Assembly (NCBI GenBank): GCA_947623305.1
Contig: CANQGQ010000005.1
Span: 62,001 to 126,000 of the forward strand
Length of the DNA: 64,000 nt
Direction of reading: 5' to 3'
Origin: an uncultured Alistipes sp.
GTDB taxonomy: Bacteria; Bacteroidota; Bacteroidia; Bacteroidales; Rikenellaceae
Position 1 is the stretch's first letter. The number at the start of each line of letters is the position of its first letter. Made by a program: the position numbers and the translations under genes. Below are positions 46,353 through 54,613 of this stretch, one piece after another. The notes below the pieces were generated by a model that was not told where the DNA came from, made no database searches, and saw only the letters and a program-made list of their open reading frames with translations.

Positions 46353-46931
46353 TCAATAATTCTCCTTTTTAGGCTCGAAGTAGGCCTGCCCGTGCAGGCA
46401 GGCGGGACAAATCTTCGGGGCTTCGCTGGCTAAACAAACATAACCGCAATTCCGGCATTGCCACCAGATTTGCCCGTCGCGCCGGAAGAAATTCCCGTCG
46501 GTCAGACGACTCAACAACTTGAGATAACGGCTTTCGTGCTCGGCCTCCACCGTCGCGACCATCTTGAAGGCTGCGGCCACCTCCGGGAAGCCCTCTTCTT
46601 CGGCGATTTTGCCGAAATCGCGATACAATACGTCCCACTCTTCGCGTTCGCCCTGGGCCGCGGCCAGCAGATTTTCCTGGGTCGTGCCGATCGGCCCCGT
46701 AGGGTAGGAAGCCGTTATCGTAACATCGCCCCCTTCGAGGAATTTGAAGAAGCGTTTGGCATGTTCCTTCTCCTGATCGGCCGTCTCCGAAAAGACGCCG
46801 GCGATCTGCTCGAATCCCTCCTTTTTCGCCTGGCTGGCGAAAAATGTGTAGCGGGTGCGTGCCTGGCTCTCGCCAGCGAATGCCTTCAGCAGATTCTGTT
46901 CGGTACGGGTACCTTTGATGCTCTTGTCCAT
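46353..46931 (-). CDS. rbr: Rubrerythrin
   Basis: A 192-residue non-haem iron peroxidase protecting anaerobes from hydrogen peroxide. The N-terminal ferritin-like domain has two ExxH-type diiron motifs (GESQARTRYTFFA, EKEHAKRFFKFL, EAEHESRYLKLL), and the C-terminal rubredoxin-like domain has CRNCGY and CPACLHGQAYF cysteine pairs for one iron. Electrons come from rubredoxin or NADH oxidoreductases. It is monocistronic, with a near-consensus TATATTCG box at 46974-46967 on the minus strand. Confidence 0.96.
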   Translation of the reverse strand: MDKSIKGTRTEQNLLKAFAGESQARTRYTFFASQAKKEGFEQIAGVFSETADQEKEHAKRFFKFLEGGDVTITASYPTGPIGTTQENLLAAAQGEREEWDVLYRDFGKIAEEEGFPEVAAAFKMVATVEAEHESRYLKLLSRLTDGNFFRRDGQIWWQCRNCGYVCLASEAPKICPACLHGQAYFEPKKENY

Positions 46932-46977
46932 TGCGTGAAATTTTGATTGATGAAAGATTCATGCAGCGAATATAAAC

Positions 46978-47015
46978 AAAAACGGCGGAAAGCCGACTGG
47001 CTTTTTCCACCGTTT
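46978..47015 (-). terminator. Terminator after the CapA-like gene
   Basis: An imperfect inverted repeat AAACGGcGGAAA-GCC / GGC-TTTTTCCaCCGTTT; on the minus strand it lies 37 bases past the capA-like stop, before the rubrerythrin promoter. Confidence 0.6.
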
Positions 47016-47051
47016 CCGTTCGATACGTCCGAACGCTTCATCCATCGGCCT

Positions 47052-48095
47052 TTACGGGCGATTCAGCAGCTCGGACAGGTCGGTTCGGAAGGTCTTGTAA
47101 GCGGCGGGCAGATCCATCGTGTCCGCCACCTCGAATGGTAAAATCCGATACTCCGGAAGCGCCACCCAAATGGGGATGGCTTCGGCCGCATAGGTAATGC
47201 GCCCGTCCTCCGGATGAAACGTCAGCATGACTTCCGCCATCAAGCCTCCGTTGCAGTAGCGCCGACGTTGGTTCGATACGAAATTGCCGAGCGAATAGAA
47301 AACTGCATGCGTCGAATCGGCTTCGTACGGTTGCACGACATGGGGATGATGCCCGATAATCAGGTCGGCCCCGGCCTGTCGCAGTGTGCTGGCGATCGTA
47401 CGTTGCTCGGCATTCGGATGCCGTTCGTATTCGTTTCCCCAGTGGATGCACACCACGACGCAACGGGCGCCCCGATTACGGGCTTCGACGATATCCGAAA
47501 CCATACGGGCCGTGTCGATGCAATTGACCTTTGCGCCTTTCGGTATGGGTATGCCGTTCGTCGAATAAGTGTAGTTCAACAGGGCGATCGGAATCGTCCG
47601 GCAGGCAATCCAAAGCGGATGACGCTTCATCCGATCGAGGCTGTCGGTAAATACGCCGGTTCGGAGAATCCCGCAACTGTCCAATACTTCGGCTGTCGTA
47701 CGAATGCCTGCGGCTCCTCCGTCGCAACAGTGATTGTTGGCCAAAACCGCCACATCGACCCCTGCTTCGTGCAACGCTTCGGCCAGAGCGATCGGCGACC
47801 GGAAGCACGGATAACCCGTATATCGTTCCGAACGGGTGAGCGTGGTTTCCAGATTGACGACGACTAAATCGGCGCTGTCGAAACGGGGCCGCACAGCCGC
47901 AAATACCGGCGAATAATCGAATTCGCCCGCTTTGCGGGCCGCCGTAATCTGGGGCGTGTGCTGCATGACGTCGCCGGCGAACAACATACGAATCCGTATG
48001 GGCTTCGGTGGATCGGATGGCGATTGCTGACGGCACGATACCGAACAAAGCAGGAAAACGAGCGACGCAACGACCGGGTATCGGATGAAATTCAT
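47052..48095 (-). CDS. CapA-family lipoprotein (PGA_cap metallophosphatase fold)
   Basis: A 347-residue lipoprotein: signal peptide with lipobox-like LLCSVSC (Cys at about 18), then the CapA/PGA_cap domain with LFAGDVMQHTPQI, DLVVVNLETTLTRSERYTGYPCFRSP, ANNHCCDGGAAGI, CIHWGNEYERHPNAEQ and IGHHPHVVQPYE holding metal-ligand residues. CapA was named for poly-gamma-glutamate capsule synthesis, but the fold is a metallophosphoesterase and no other capsule genes are nearby, so a capsule role is not supported. The DUF4491 gene ends 10 bases upstream, suggesting a two-gene operon. Confidence 0.83.
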   Translation of the reverse strand: MNFIRYPVVASLVFLLCSVSCRQQSPSDPPKPIRIRMLFAGDVMQHTPQITAARKAGEFDYSPVFAAVRPRFDSADLVVVNLETTLTRSERYTGYPCFRSPIALAEALHEAGVDVAVLANNHCCDGGAAGIRTTAEVLDSCGILRTGVFTDSLDRMKRHPLWIACRTIPIALLNYTYSTNGIPIPKGAKVNCIDTARMVSDIVEARNRGARCVVVCIHWGNEYERHPNAEQRTIASTLRQAGADLIIGHHPHVVQPYEADSTHAVFYSLGNFVSNQRRRYCNGGLMAEVMLTFHPEDGRITYAAEAIPIWVALPEYRILPFEVADTMDLPAAYKTFRTDLSELLNRP

Positions 48096-48105
48096 GACCG
48101 GCGGA

Positions 48106-48414
48106 TCATTTTCGTTTCCGTTTCGGATTGGCCGGGAACCAGCCTTTTTCAACCCGTTTGCGTTGTTGGAACAGTTCGCCGATGCTCCAGAACGAGGAAG
48201 CGCCCCATACGGCCAGCAACGTCGACCAAAACAGGTGATGCACGAGAATCGACCCGGTGAGGGCCAGGATGCCCATTGCCAGGAAGGCCCACCAACAACC
48301 GACACCGAAGTGATATTCGCCCTTGATGACCAGCGGATGGAACAATCCGATGATTGCAAACGTACCGATGCCGATCGCCAGACCGGTCAGGTTGTATGTC
48401 GTGAGAAAATCCAT
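48106..48414 (-). CDS. DUF4491 small membrane protein
   Basis: A 102-residue inner membrane protein with three helices, matching the Bacteroidetes DUF4491 family: LTGLAIGIGTFAIIGLFHPLVIKGEYHFG near the N-terminus and CWWAFLAMGILALTGSIL in the middle. The C-terminal 20 residues are strongly basic (PANPKRKRK). Its function is unknown. It lies between the DUF4861 gene and the CapA-like gene on the same strand, 79 bases after the former. Confidence 0.82.
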   Translation of the reverse strand: MDFLTTYNLTGLAIGIGTFAIIGLFHPLVIKGEYHFGVGCWWAFLAMGILALTGSILVHHLFWSTLLAVWGASSFWSIGELFQQRKRVEKGWFPANPKRKRK

Positions 48415-48493
48415 TGTGTCCGCCTTATTTTCTGCAATGAGGCTCGTATGTACCGGCGTTTTTTGAAACCGTTTTCGCGTTCGCGCGTTGCGG

Positions 48494-49618
48494 TTATTTT
48501 ATGATGACCTGCAAGGGCGTTTCGGTTGCGGTTTTTACTTCGCCGATCTCCTCGATCCACTCCGCCATGTCGTCCACGCCGCCCTGGCTCCATCCCGTTC
48601 CGGCGTAATAGATCAATCGTTCGTCGGGCCGAACCGATTTTACGGCCAGCGCATGTCCCACCGTGTCGGGCAGGATAGTGGCACCCGAAAGCAGGACGGC
48701 GCCGTAAATGTCGCCGTCGCGGTCGGGATCTTTCGAATCGGAAGCCGGCTCGCAAATCGCTACCCAATCTTCGCCGGTCTCGGTTCGTTTCACGTCATGA
48801 CGCACGAATCCGGCCGCAATCGGCAGCTCCTCGAAGTTACCCGTATAGACGCACTCCATGCGGTTGAAGCGTTGATTCGCATCGAGCGTAATGACTTTCG
48901 TCAGGGCGGCGGTATGTGCATCGTCGAGGGCGAACGGAGCGTAGGTCAATTCGACCGACGTGCGGATCGGGCCGTTGTCGAGCGTTTTATAGGTCGCATA
49001 GTTGTGCGGCAGCAGGAACAGCTGTCCGTCGATGAAGGGTACCGACGAGCCGCCGCCCAACGTCTTGCCGACTTTGTAGCAGTCCATGCCGTCGCCGTAA
49101 TTGTGGTGGTAATCGCCTTTCGCATACCATTCGTCGATCACCAACTTGTCGGTGCATTTCACCCAGACGTCGATTCCCGGCGTAATCAGTTGCTCGGGCG
49201 ACGTCTCCAAGGCCGGGCCGTAAAGCCGGTAGGCCACCTTGTTGTTCTCCCATGCGTAATCGTCGTAACGTTCGGGAACCTGACGTCCGAACGCTTCGGC
49301 CGGATAGGCATTGCGAACGCCTGTGGCGATAGTGAAATGTTCGGTCTCCAGGCCGTCGACATCCACCTGGAAAATCAGGGCCTGCGGTTCGTTCGTGCCC
49401 CAGTAGAGCACTTGCGAAGCGACTTGTTCGCCCTCATCGTCGCATACGACTACGTTTTCGGGGGTTAAGCCTTTAAGTGGTGCGAGCTGGCTCCAGGCGA
49501 TCTCCACGGTTTCGTCATCTCGATCGGCGGCGGCCGGATTGACGACCTCGACTTTCAGGCGCTGCGAACAGGAGGCCAGCAGAAAAGCCGCGGTCAAAAA
49601 GGATAAACTCTTTTTCAT
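48494..49618 (-). CDS. DUF4861 family lipoprotein
   Basis: A 374-residue lipoprotein (signal peptide MKKSLSFLTAAFLLASC, lipobox LASC). The rest is one DUF4861 domain, a beta-rich fold with aromatic and acidic residues (YDDYAWENNKVAYRLYGPALE, YHHNYGDGMDCYKVGKTLGGG, YYAGTGWSQGGVDD). DUF4861 proteins occur mostly in Bacteroidetes clusters for uronate-containing glycans. Here the gene diverges from uxaC over about 208 bases, which fits that theme, but no catalytic activity can be assigned from sequence. An ATG at 49621 would add one Met. Confidence 0.82.
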   Translation of the reverse strand: MKKSLSFLTAAFLLASCSQRLKVEVVNPAAADRDDETVEIAWSQLAPLKGLTPENVVVCDDEGEQVASQVLYWGTNEPQALIFQVDVDGLETEHFTIATGVRNAYPAEAFGRQVPERYDDYAWENNKVAYRLYGPALETSPEQLITPGIDVWVKCTDKLVIDEWYAKGDYHHNYGDGMDCYKVGKTLGGGSSVPFIDGQLFLLPHNYATYKTLDNGPIRTSVELTYAPFALDDAHTAALTKVITLDANQRFNRMECVYTGNFEELPIAAGFVRHDVKRTETGEDWVAICEPASDSKDPDRDGDIYGAVLLSGATILPDTVGHALAVKSVRPDERLIYYAGTGWSQGGVDDMAEWIEEIGEVKTATETPLQVIIK

Positions 49619-49703
49619 CATGCGTTTTGTGTTAGGATGCGACAAAATTACTTTTTTTTGTTCATCGGTCAAACGCGGGCGAAATTATTTGACGATTTTT
49701 CTA

Positions 49704-49732
49704 TTGATTTTCCGGAAAACTTATTAATTTTA
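49704..49732 (+). promoter_or_regulatory. Promoter of the uronate operon
   Basis: TTG (49704-49706), an 18-base spacer and TAATTTTA (49725-49732), one base off TAnnTTTG. About 88 bases of leader follow before uxaC, including a partly symmetric stretch around GTGCATGCGC near 49765-49780 that could hold an operator. Confidence 0.5.
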
Positions 49733-49826
49733 CACGACGAAAATTTTTACGACCCCTGTTCGATCGTGCATGCGCCGATCGGAGCGCATACCATAGCGAT
49801 AACTTAAATCAACCTAAAATAAACTC

Positions 49827-51239
49827 ATGAAACAGTTCAACGACGACAACTTCCTGTTGCAAACTCCGGCTGCGGAGCGCCTCTATCACGAGCATGCGGC
49901 CAAAATGCCGATCATCGACTACCATTGCCACTTGATTCCCGAATATGTGGCTTCCGACCACAAGTTCGAAAATCTTTCGAAAATCTGGTTGGAGGGCGAC
50001 CATTACAAATGGCGCGCGATGCGTACCAACGGCGTCGATGAACGGTTCTGCACGGGCAAGGATACGACCGACTGGGAGAAGTTCGAGAAATGGGCCGAAA
50101 CCGTCCCCTATACGATGCGCAATCCGTTGTACCACTGGACGCACCTCGAACTGAAAACGGCGTTCGGCGTAACGAAACTGTTGAATCCGTCGACGGCCAA
50201 GGAGATTTACGATTATTGTACCGCCCTGCTTCAGAAGCCCGAGTACCATGCCCGCGGTCTGATGCAGCACTATCATGTCGAAACGGTCTGCACGACGGAT
50301 GACCCCGTCGATTCGCTCGAACATCATATCAAGGTGGCGAAAGACGGCTTTGCGGTCAAGATGCTTCCGACGTGGCGTCCCGACAAGGCGATGGCAGTCG
50401 AAAATCCGGCCAATTTCCGCGCCTATATCGAAAAACTTTCGGACGTTTCGGGCGTAACCATCACGAAGTTCGCCGATGTTATCGACGCGTTGCGTGTCCG
50501 GCATAAATTCTTCGAATCGGTCGGTTGCCGGTTGTCCGACCACGGCATCGAGGAGCTCTACGCCGAAGATTATACGCAATCGGAAATCGACGCTATCTTT
50601 AATAAGGTATACGGCGGTCAGCCGTTGACTCACGAAGAGATTCTGAAGTACAAAACGGCCATGATGGTCGAATTCGCTATCATGGATTGGGAGACGGGTT
50701 GGACGCAGCAGTTCCATTACGGTGCCATTCGCGACAACAATTCGCGCATGTTCAAACAGCTGGGCCCCGACACGGGCTTCGATTCGATCGGCGACTTCAC
50801 CGTCGGCAAGAAGATGTCGAAGTTCTTCGATCTGCTCGATCGCAACGACAAACTCACTAAAACCATCATCTACAACCTCAATCCGCGCGACAACGAACTG
50901 GTGGCTACGATGCTCGGCAACTTCCAGGACGGACGCTACGGCGCCGGCAAGATTCAGTTCGGTTCCGGTTGGTGGTTCCTCGATCAGAAAGACGGCATGG
51001 AGAAACAGATGAACGCACTTTCGACGCTGGGTCTGTTGAGCCGTTTCGTCGGTATGCTCACCGATTCGCGTTCGTTCCTCTCCTATCCGCGACACGAATA
51101 TTTCCGTCGTACGCTCTGCAACCTGTTGGGCAACGACATCGAGAACGGACTGTTACCTGCTTCCGAAATCGACTTCATCGGCAAGGAGATCGTCGAGGGC
51201 ATCTGCTATCGCAATGCGAAAAATTATTTCAAATTCTAA
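49827..51239 (+). CDS. uxaC: Glucuronate/galacturonate isomerase
   Basis: A 470-residue amidohydrolase-fold isomerase converting D-galacturonate to tagaturonate and D-glucuronate to fructuronate. Signatures: MPIIDYHCHLIPEYVASD near the start (metal histidines), RTNGVDERFCTGKDT, NPLYHWTHLELKTAFGV, VETVCTTDDPVDSLEHH and LGLLSRFVGMLTDSRSFLSYPRHEYFRR near the end. It is the first gene of the uronate locus; kdgK follows after 83 bases with A-rich sequence and no clear hairpin. Confidence 0.96.
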   Translation: MKQFNDDNFLLQTPAAERLYHEHAAKMPIIDYHCHLIPEYVASDHKFENLSKIWLEGDHYKWRAMRTNGVDERFCTGKDTTDWEKFEKWAETVPYTMRNPLYHWTHLELKTAFGVTKLLNPSTAKEIYDYCTALLQKPEYHARGLMQHYHVETVCTTDDPVDSLEHHIKVAKDGFAVKMLPTWRPDKAMAVENPANFRAYIEKLSDVSGVTITKFADVIDALRVRHKFFESVGCRLSDHGIEELYAEDYTQSEIDAIFNKVYGGQPLTHEEILKYKTAMMVEFAIMDWETGWTQQFHYGAIRDNNSRMFKQLGPDTGFDSIGDFTVGKKMSKFFDLLDRNDKLTKTIIYNLNPRDNELVATMLGNFQDGRYGAGKIQFGSGWWFLDQKDGMEKQMNALSTLGLLSRFVGMLTDSRSFLSYPRHEYFRRTLCNLLGNDIENGLLPASEIDFIGKEIVEGICYRNAKNYFKF

Positions 51240-51322
51240 CGAACGTTCTTCCCAAACGCTTTTTACAGAGGTTCATAAGAAGCATGACCAATTAATAAAA
51301 AATCAATAAAAATCACAGAAAG

Positions 51323-52342
51323 ATGAAAATCGTAACATTAGGTGAAATCATGCTGCGGTTGTCCACCCCGGGCAATACGCGTTTCGTTCAGTCGGATTCG
51401 TTCGATGTCGTTTACGGCGGCGGCGAGGCCAATGTGGCAGTCAGCTGTGCCAACTACGGGCATGATGCCTATTTCGTAACCAAACTTCCGAAACACGAGA
51501 TCGGACAGTCGGCAGTCAATGCCTTGCGCAAATACGGTGTGAAAACCGATTTCATCACTCGCGGCGGGGATCGGGTCGGCATCTACTATCTGGAGACCGG
51601 TGCGTCGATGCGTCCGTCGAAGGTGATTTATGACCGTGCCCATTCCGCCATCGCCGAAGCCGATCCGTCGGATTTCGATTTCGACACTATTATGGAGGGG
51701 GCCCAGTGGTTCCATTGGTCGGGCATCACGCCGGCCATTTCGGACAAGGCGGCCGAATTGACGAAACTGGCTTGCGAAGCGGCCAAACGCCACGGCGTTA
51801 CGGTCTCTGTCGATCTAAATTTCCGCAAGAAACTTTGGACGAAGGAGAAAGCCCAGTCGATTATGCGTCCGTTGATGCAATACGTCGATGTTTGCATCGG
51901 CAACGAGGAGGATGCCGAGCTGTGCCTCGGATTCAAACCCGATGCCAATGTCGAGGGCGGCGAAACCAATGCCGAAGGTTACAAGGGGATTTTCAAACAG
52001 ATGGCCGAGACGTTCGGTTTCAAATACGTGATTTCGACCCTGCGCGAATCGTTCTCCGCAACGCACAACGGCTGGAAAGCGATGATCTACAACGGCAAAG
52101 AGTTCTACGAATCGAAGCGGTACGACATCAATCCGATCATCGACCGCGTCGGCGGCGGCGACTCGTTCTCCGGCGGCATCATCCACGGTCTGCTGACCAA
52201 ACCGACCCAGGGCGAAGCATTGGAATTCGCTGTAGCGGCTTCGGCTTTGAAGCACACCATCAACGGCGACTTCAACCTCGTTTCGGCCGAAGAGGTCGAG
52301 AGCCTGGCCGGCGGTAATGCGAACGGTCGCGTGCAGCGATAA
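51323..52342 (+). CDS. kdgK: 2-keto-3-deoxygluconate kinase (PfkB family)
   Basis: A 339-residue sugar kinase: VTLGEIMLRLSTPGNTRF at the start, the substrate-binding YGGGEANVAVSCANYG, and the PfkB signature 2 with catalytic aspartate in VGGGDSFSGGIIHGL. It phosphorylates KDG to KDPG. Between uxaC and eda it has the place and length expected. The start is preceded by an A-rich leader (AATCACAGAAAG) rather than a Shine-Dalgarno sequence. Confidence 0.94.
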   Translation: MKIVTLGEIMLRLSTPGNTRFVQSDSFDVVYGGGEANVAVSCANYGHDAYFVTKLPKHEIGQSAVNALRKYGVKTDFITRGGDRVGIYYLETGASMRPSKVIYDRAHSAIAEADPSDFDFDTIMEGAQWFHWSGITPAISDKAAELTKLACEAAKRHGVTVSVDLNFRKKLWTKEKAQSIMRPLMQYVDVCIGNEEDAELCLGFKPDANVEGGETNAEGYKGIFKQMAETFGFKYVISTLRESFSATHNGWKAMIYNGKEFYESKRYDINPIIDRVGGGDSFSGGIIHGLLTKPTQGEALEFAVAASALKHTINGDFNLVSAEEVESLAGGNANGRVQR

Positions 52343-52380
52343 ATCAAGTTCAATAGAATTCCAACCTCTTTAATAAAAAA

Positions 52381-53049
52381 ATGGCAAAGTTCGATAAACT
52401 CGCCGTGATGCACAAAATCGGCGAAACCGGCATGGTTCCGGTCTTTTATCACAAGGATGTTGCAATCGCCAAAAAGGTCGTGAAGGCTTGCTACGAGGGC
52501 GGTGTTCGCGCGTTCGAATTCACGAATCGCGGCGACTTCGCACAGGAGGTATTCGGCGAATTGGTCAAATGGGCGGATAAGGAGTGCCCCGAGCTGGCAA
52601 TCGGCATCGGCTCGGTCGTCGATCCGGCTACGGCTGCTCTGTATATCCAGATGGGAGCCAATTTCGTTGTAGGCCCGTTGTTCAATCCCGAAATCGCTCC
52701 GATCTGCAATCGCCGGCTCGTCCCGTATTGCCCGGGGTGCGGTACCGTATCCGAAATCGGCAAAGCGCAGGAGTTGGGTTGCGACCTGACCAAGCTCTTC
52801 CCGGGGGATGTTTACGGCCCCAATATGGTGAAGGGATTGATGGCTCCCTGCCCGTGGTCGAAGATCATGGTTACGGGCGGCGTGTCGCCCGATCGCGACA
52901 ATCTGACGGCTTGGTTCAAAGCCGGCGTATATTGCGTGGGAATGGGGTCGAAACTCTTCCCGAAAGACCGCATCGCCGCCGAGGATTGGGCCTACATCAC
53001 GAACAAGTGCAAGGAGTGTCTCGACGTGATCGCCGACGTGCGCAAGTAA
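52381..53049 (+). CDS. eda: KDPG aldolase
   Basis: A 222-residue class I aldolase splitting KDPG into pyruvate and glyceraldehyde-3-phosphate. The Schiff-base lysine is in [16 protein letters not shown], the general-acid glutamate in [11 protein letters not shown], and the carboxylate/phosphate sites in [11 protein letters not shown] and [11 protein letters not shown]. Length is normal. It begins 38 bases after kdgK and is followed by a strong hairpin that should end or reduce transcription before exuT. Confidence 0.95.
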   Translation: MAKFDKLAVMHKIGETGMVPVFYHKDVAIAKKVVKACYEGGVRAFEFTNRGDFAQEVFGELVKWADKECPELAIGIGSVVDPATAALYIQMGANFVVGPLFNPEIAPICNRRLVPYCPGCGTVSEIGKAQELGCDLTKLFPGDVYGPNMVKGLMAPCPWSKIMVTGGVSPDRDNLTAWFKAGVYCVGMGSKLFPKDRIAAEDWAYITNKCKECLDVIADVRK

Positions 53050-53060
53050 CACTGCCGAAT

Positions 53061-53094
53061 CCCGCCGCATCCGAAAGCGAGTGCGGCGGGTTTT
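53061..53094 (+). terminator. Hairpin between eda and exuT
   Basis: A 9-bp perfect stem CCCGCCGCA/TGCGGCGGG (53061-53069 with 53082-53090) around a 12-base loop, followed by TTTT. It lies 12 bases past the eda stop, inside an otherwise co-directional gene series. Confidence 0.7.
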
Positions 53095-53132
53095 CCGACC
53101 GATAAATTCCAACTAAATGAATTGATAACTGA

Positions 53133-54590
53133 ATGAATACTCAAACGACACAACAAAAACTGATGACGAACTGGCGTTGGTGGATGTGCGGTCTGCTTTT
53201 CGTGGCGACGACTGTCAACTACCTCGATCGTCAGGTGCTTTCGCTGACCGCGAAAGAATTTATCTTCCCCGAATTTCATTGGACAGATGCCAATTACGGT
53301 ACTATTACAGCGTGGTTCTCCATTTTTTATGCTGCTTTTATGCTCTTTGCCGGCAAGTTCGTCGACTGGATCGGCACCAAGAAGGGTTATCTTTGGGCTA
53401 TCGGTGTCTGGTCGTTAGGCGCCTGCCTGCACGCCTTTTGCGGCATCGCTACCGAATGGCTGACGGGACAGGAGAGCATCGAGGCCATGCGCAAGGTCGA
53501 AGCCGGATCGGAGACGGCCCTGCTGATCGCGACGGTCAGTGTCTACCTCTTCCTGGCTGCGCGTGCCATCTTGGGCTTGGGTGAAGCTGGTAACTTCCCC
53601 GCAGCCATCAAGGTGACGGCCGAATACTTCCCGAAGAAGGATCGCGCCTACGCCACCTCGATCTTCAACGCCGGGGCTTCGGTCGGCGCATTAGTCGCTC
53701 CGGCCGTCATTCCGCCGCTGGCTTTGGCCTTTGGTTGGGAGTGGGCTTTCATCATCATCGGTGTGCTCGGCTTCATTTGGATGGGCTTCTTCGTGCAGTG
53801 GTATGACAAACCCGAGGAGTCGAAACATGTCAACGCAGCCGAGTTGTCCTATATTCATCAGGACGAAGCCGTCGAGGAGAAAGTCGAGACGGTGAAACCC
53901 GCTGTGGAGCGTTCGTTGTCGTTATTGGAGAGTTTCGGTTATAAGCAGACCTGGGCTTTCATTGTCGGCAAGTTCTTCACCGATGGCGTGTGGTGGTTCT
54001 TCTTGTTTTGGGCACCGGCCTATTTTCAAGACGTTTACGGTTATAAGGCATCATCCGGCACAGGTATGATGTTGATCATTACGCTTTACGCGATCGTTAC
54101 GTTCCTCTCGATATACCTCTGTAAACTGCCGACCTACTTCATGGTCAACAAGAAGATGGAGGCCTATTCGGGACGTATGCGCGCCATGATGCTCATCGCG
54201 TTGATTCCGCTTTGCTGCCTGGCTGCGCAGCCGCTGGGTGCCTATTCGGCCTGGTGGCCTGCCATCATCATCGGTTTGGCCGGTGCCGGACACCAGGCTT
54301 GGTCGGCCAACCTCTTCTCGACCATCGGCGACATGTTCCCCAAGTCGACCGTGGCTACCATCACGGGTATCGGCGGTATGGCCGGCGGTATCGGCTCGTA
54401 CCTGATCAACAACTATTCGGGTAAACTCTTCACCTATGCCGAGGGGCAGGGCAGCGCTTTCGCCTTTTTCGGTTTCGAGGGCAAGCCGGCTGCTTACTTC
54501 ATCGTCTTCTGTGTCTGCGCCGTGGCCTATATCCTGGCTTGGTCGATCATGAAGACGCTGGTTCCGAAGTATCAGAAAATAGAATTGTAA
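53133..54590 (+). CDS. exuT: Hexuronate MFS transporter (ExuT-like)
   Basis: A 485-residue major facilitator of the anion:cation symporter family with about 12 helices: NWRWWMCGLLFVATTVNYLDRQVLSL is the typical first helix, GKFVDWIGTKKGYLWAIGVW the 2-3 loop signature, and AILGLGEAGNFPAAIKVTAEYFPKKDRAYATSIFNAGASVGA the conserved helix 4-5 region. It should import galacturonate and glucuronate. Loops at about 105-130 and 225-260 are longer and more charged than in the E. coli protein. The start follows an A-rich leader. Confidence 0.9.
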   Translation: MNTQTTQQKLMTNWRWWMCGLLFVATTVNYLDRQVLSLTAKEFIFPEFHWTDANYGTITAWFSIFYAAFMLFAGKFVDWIGTKKGYLWAIGVWSLGACLHAFCGIATEWLTGQESIEAMRKVEAGSETALLIATVSVYLFLAARAILGLGEAGNFPAAIKVTAEYFPKKDRAYATSIFNAGASVGALVAPAVIPPLALAFGWEWAFIIIGVLGFIWMGFFVQWYDKPEESKHVNAAELSYIHQDEAVEEKVETVKPAVERSLSLLESFGYKQTWAFIVGKFFTDGVWWFFLFWAPAYFQDVYGYKASSGTGMMLIITLYAIVTFLSIYLCKLPTYFMVNKKMEAYSGRMRAMMLIALIPLCCLAAQPLGAYSAWWPAIIIGLAGAGHQAWSANLFSTIGDMFPKSTVATITGIGGMAGGIGSYLINNYSGKLFTYAEGQGSAFAFFGFEGKPAAYFIVFCVCAVAYILAWSIMKTLVPKYQKIEL

Positions 54591-54613
54591 ATTGCTAAAA
54601 ACAGCCTATCGTT

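Noticed and set aside
47052..48095. Capsule (poly-gamma-glutamate) synthesis gene
   Set aside because: Only the CapA fold is present; CapB/CapC partners are missing, and the fold is shared by metallophosphoesterases of other roles.
49740..49826. Defined regulator operator ahead of uxaC
   Set aside because: A partly symmetric stretch around GTGCATGCGC is present, but the arms are imperfect and no regulator gene is nearby, so it is not listed as a separate site.
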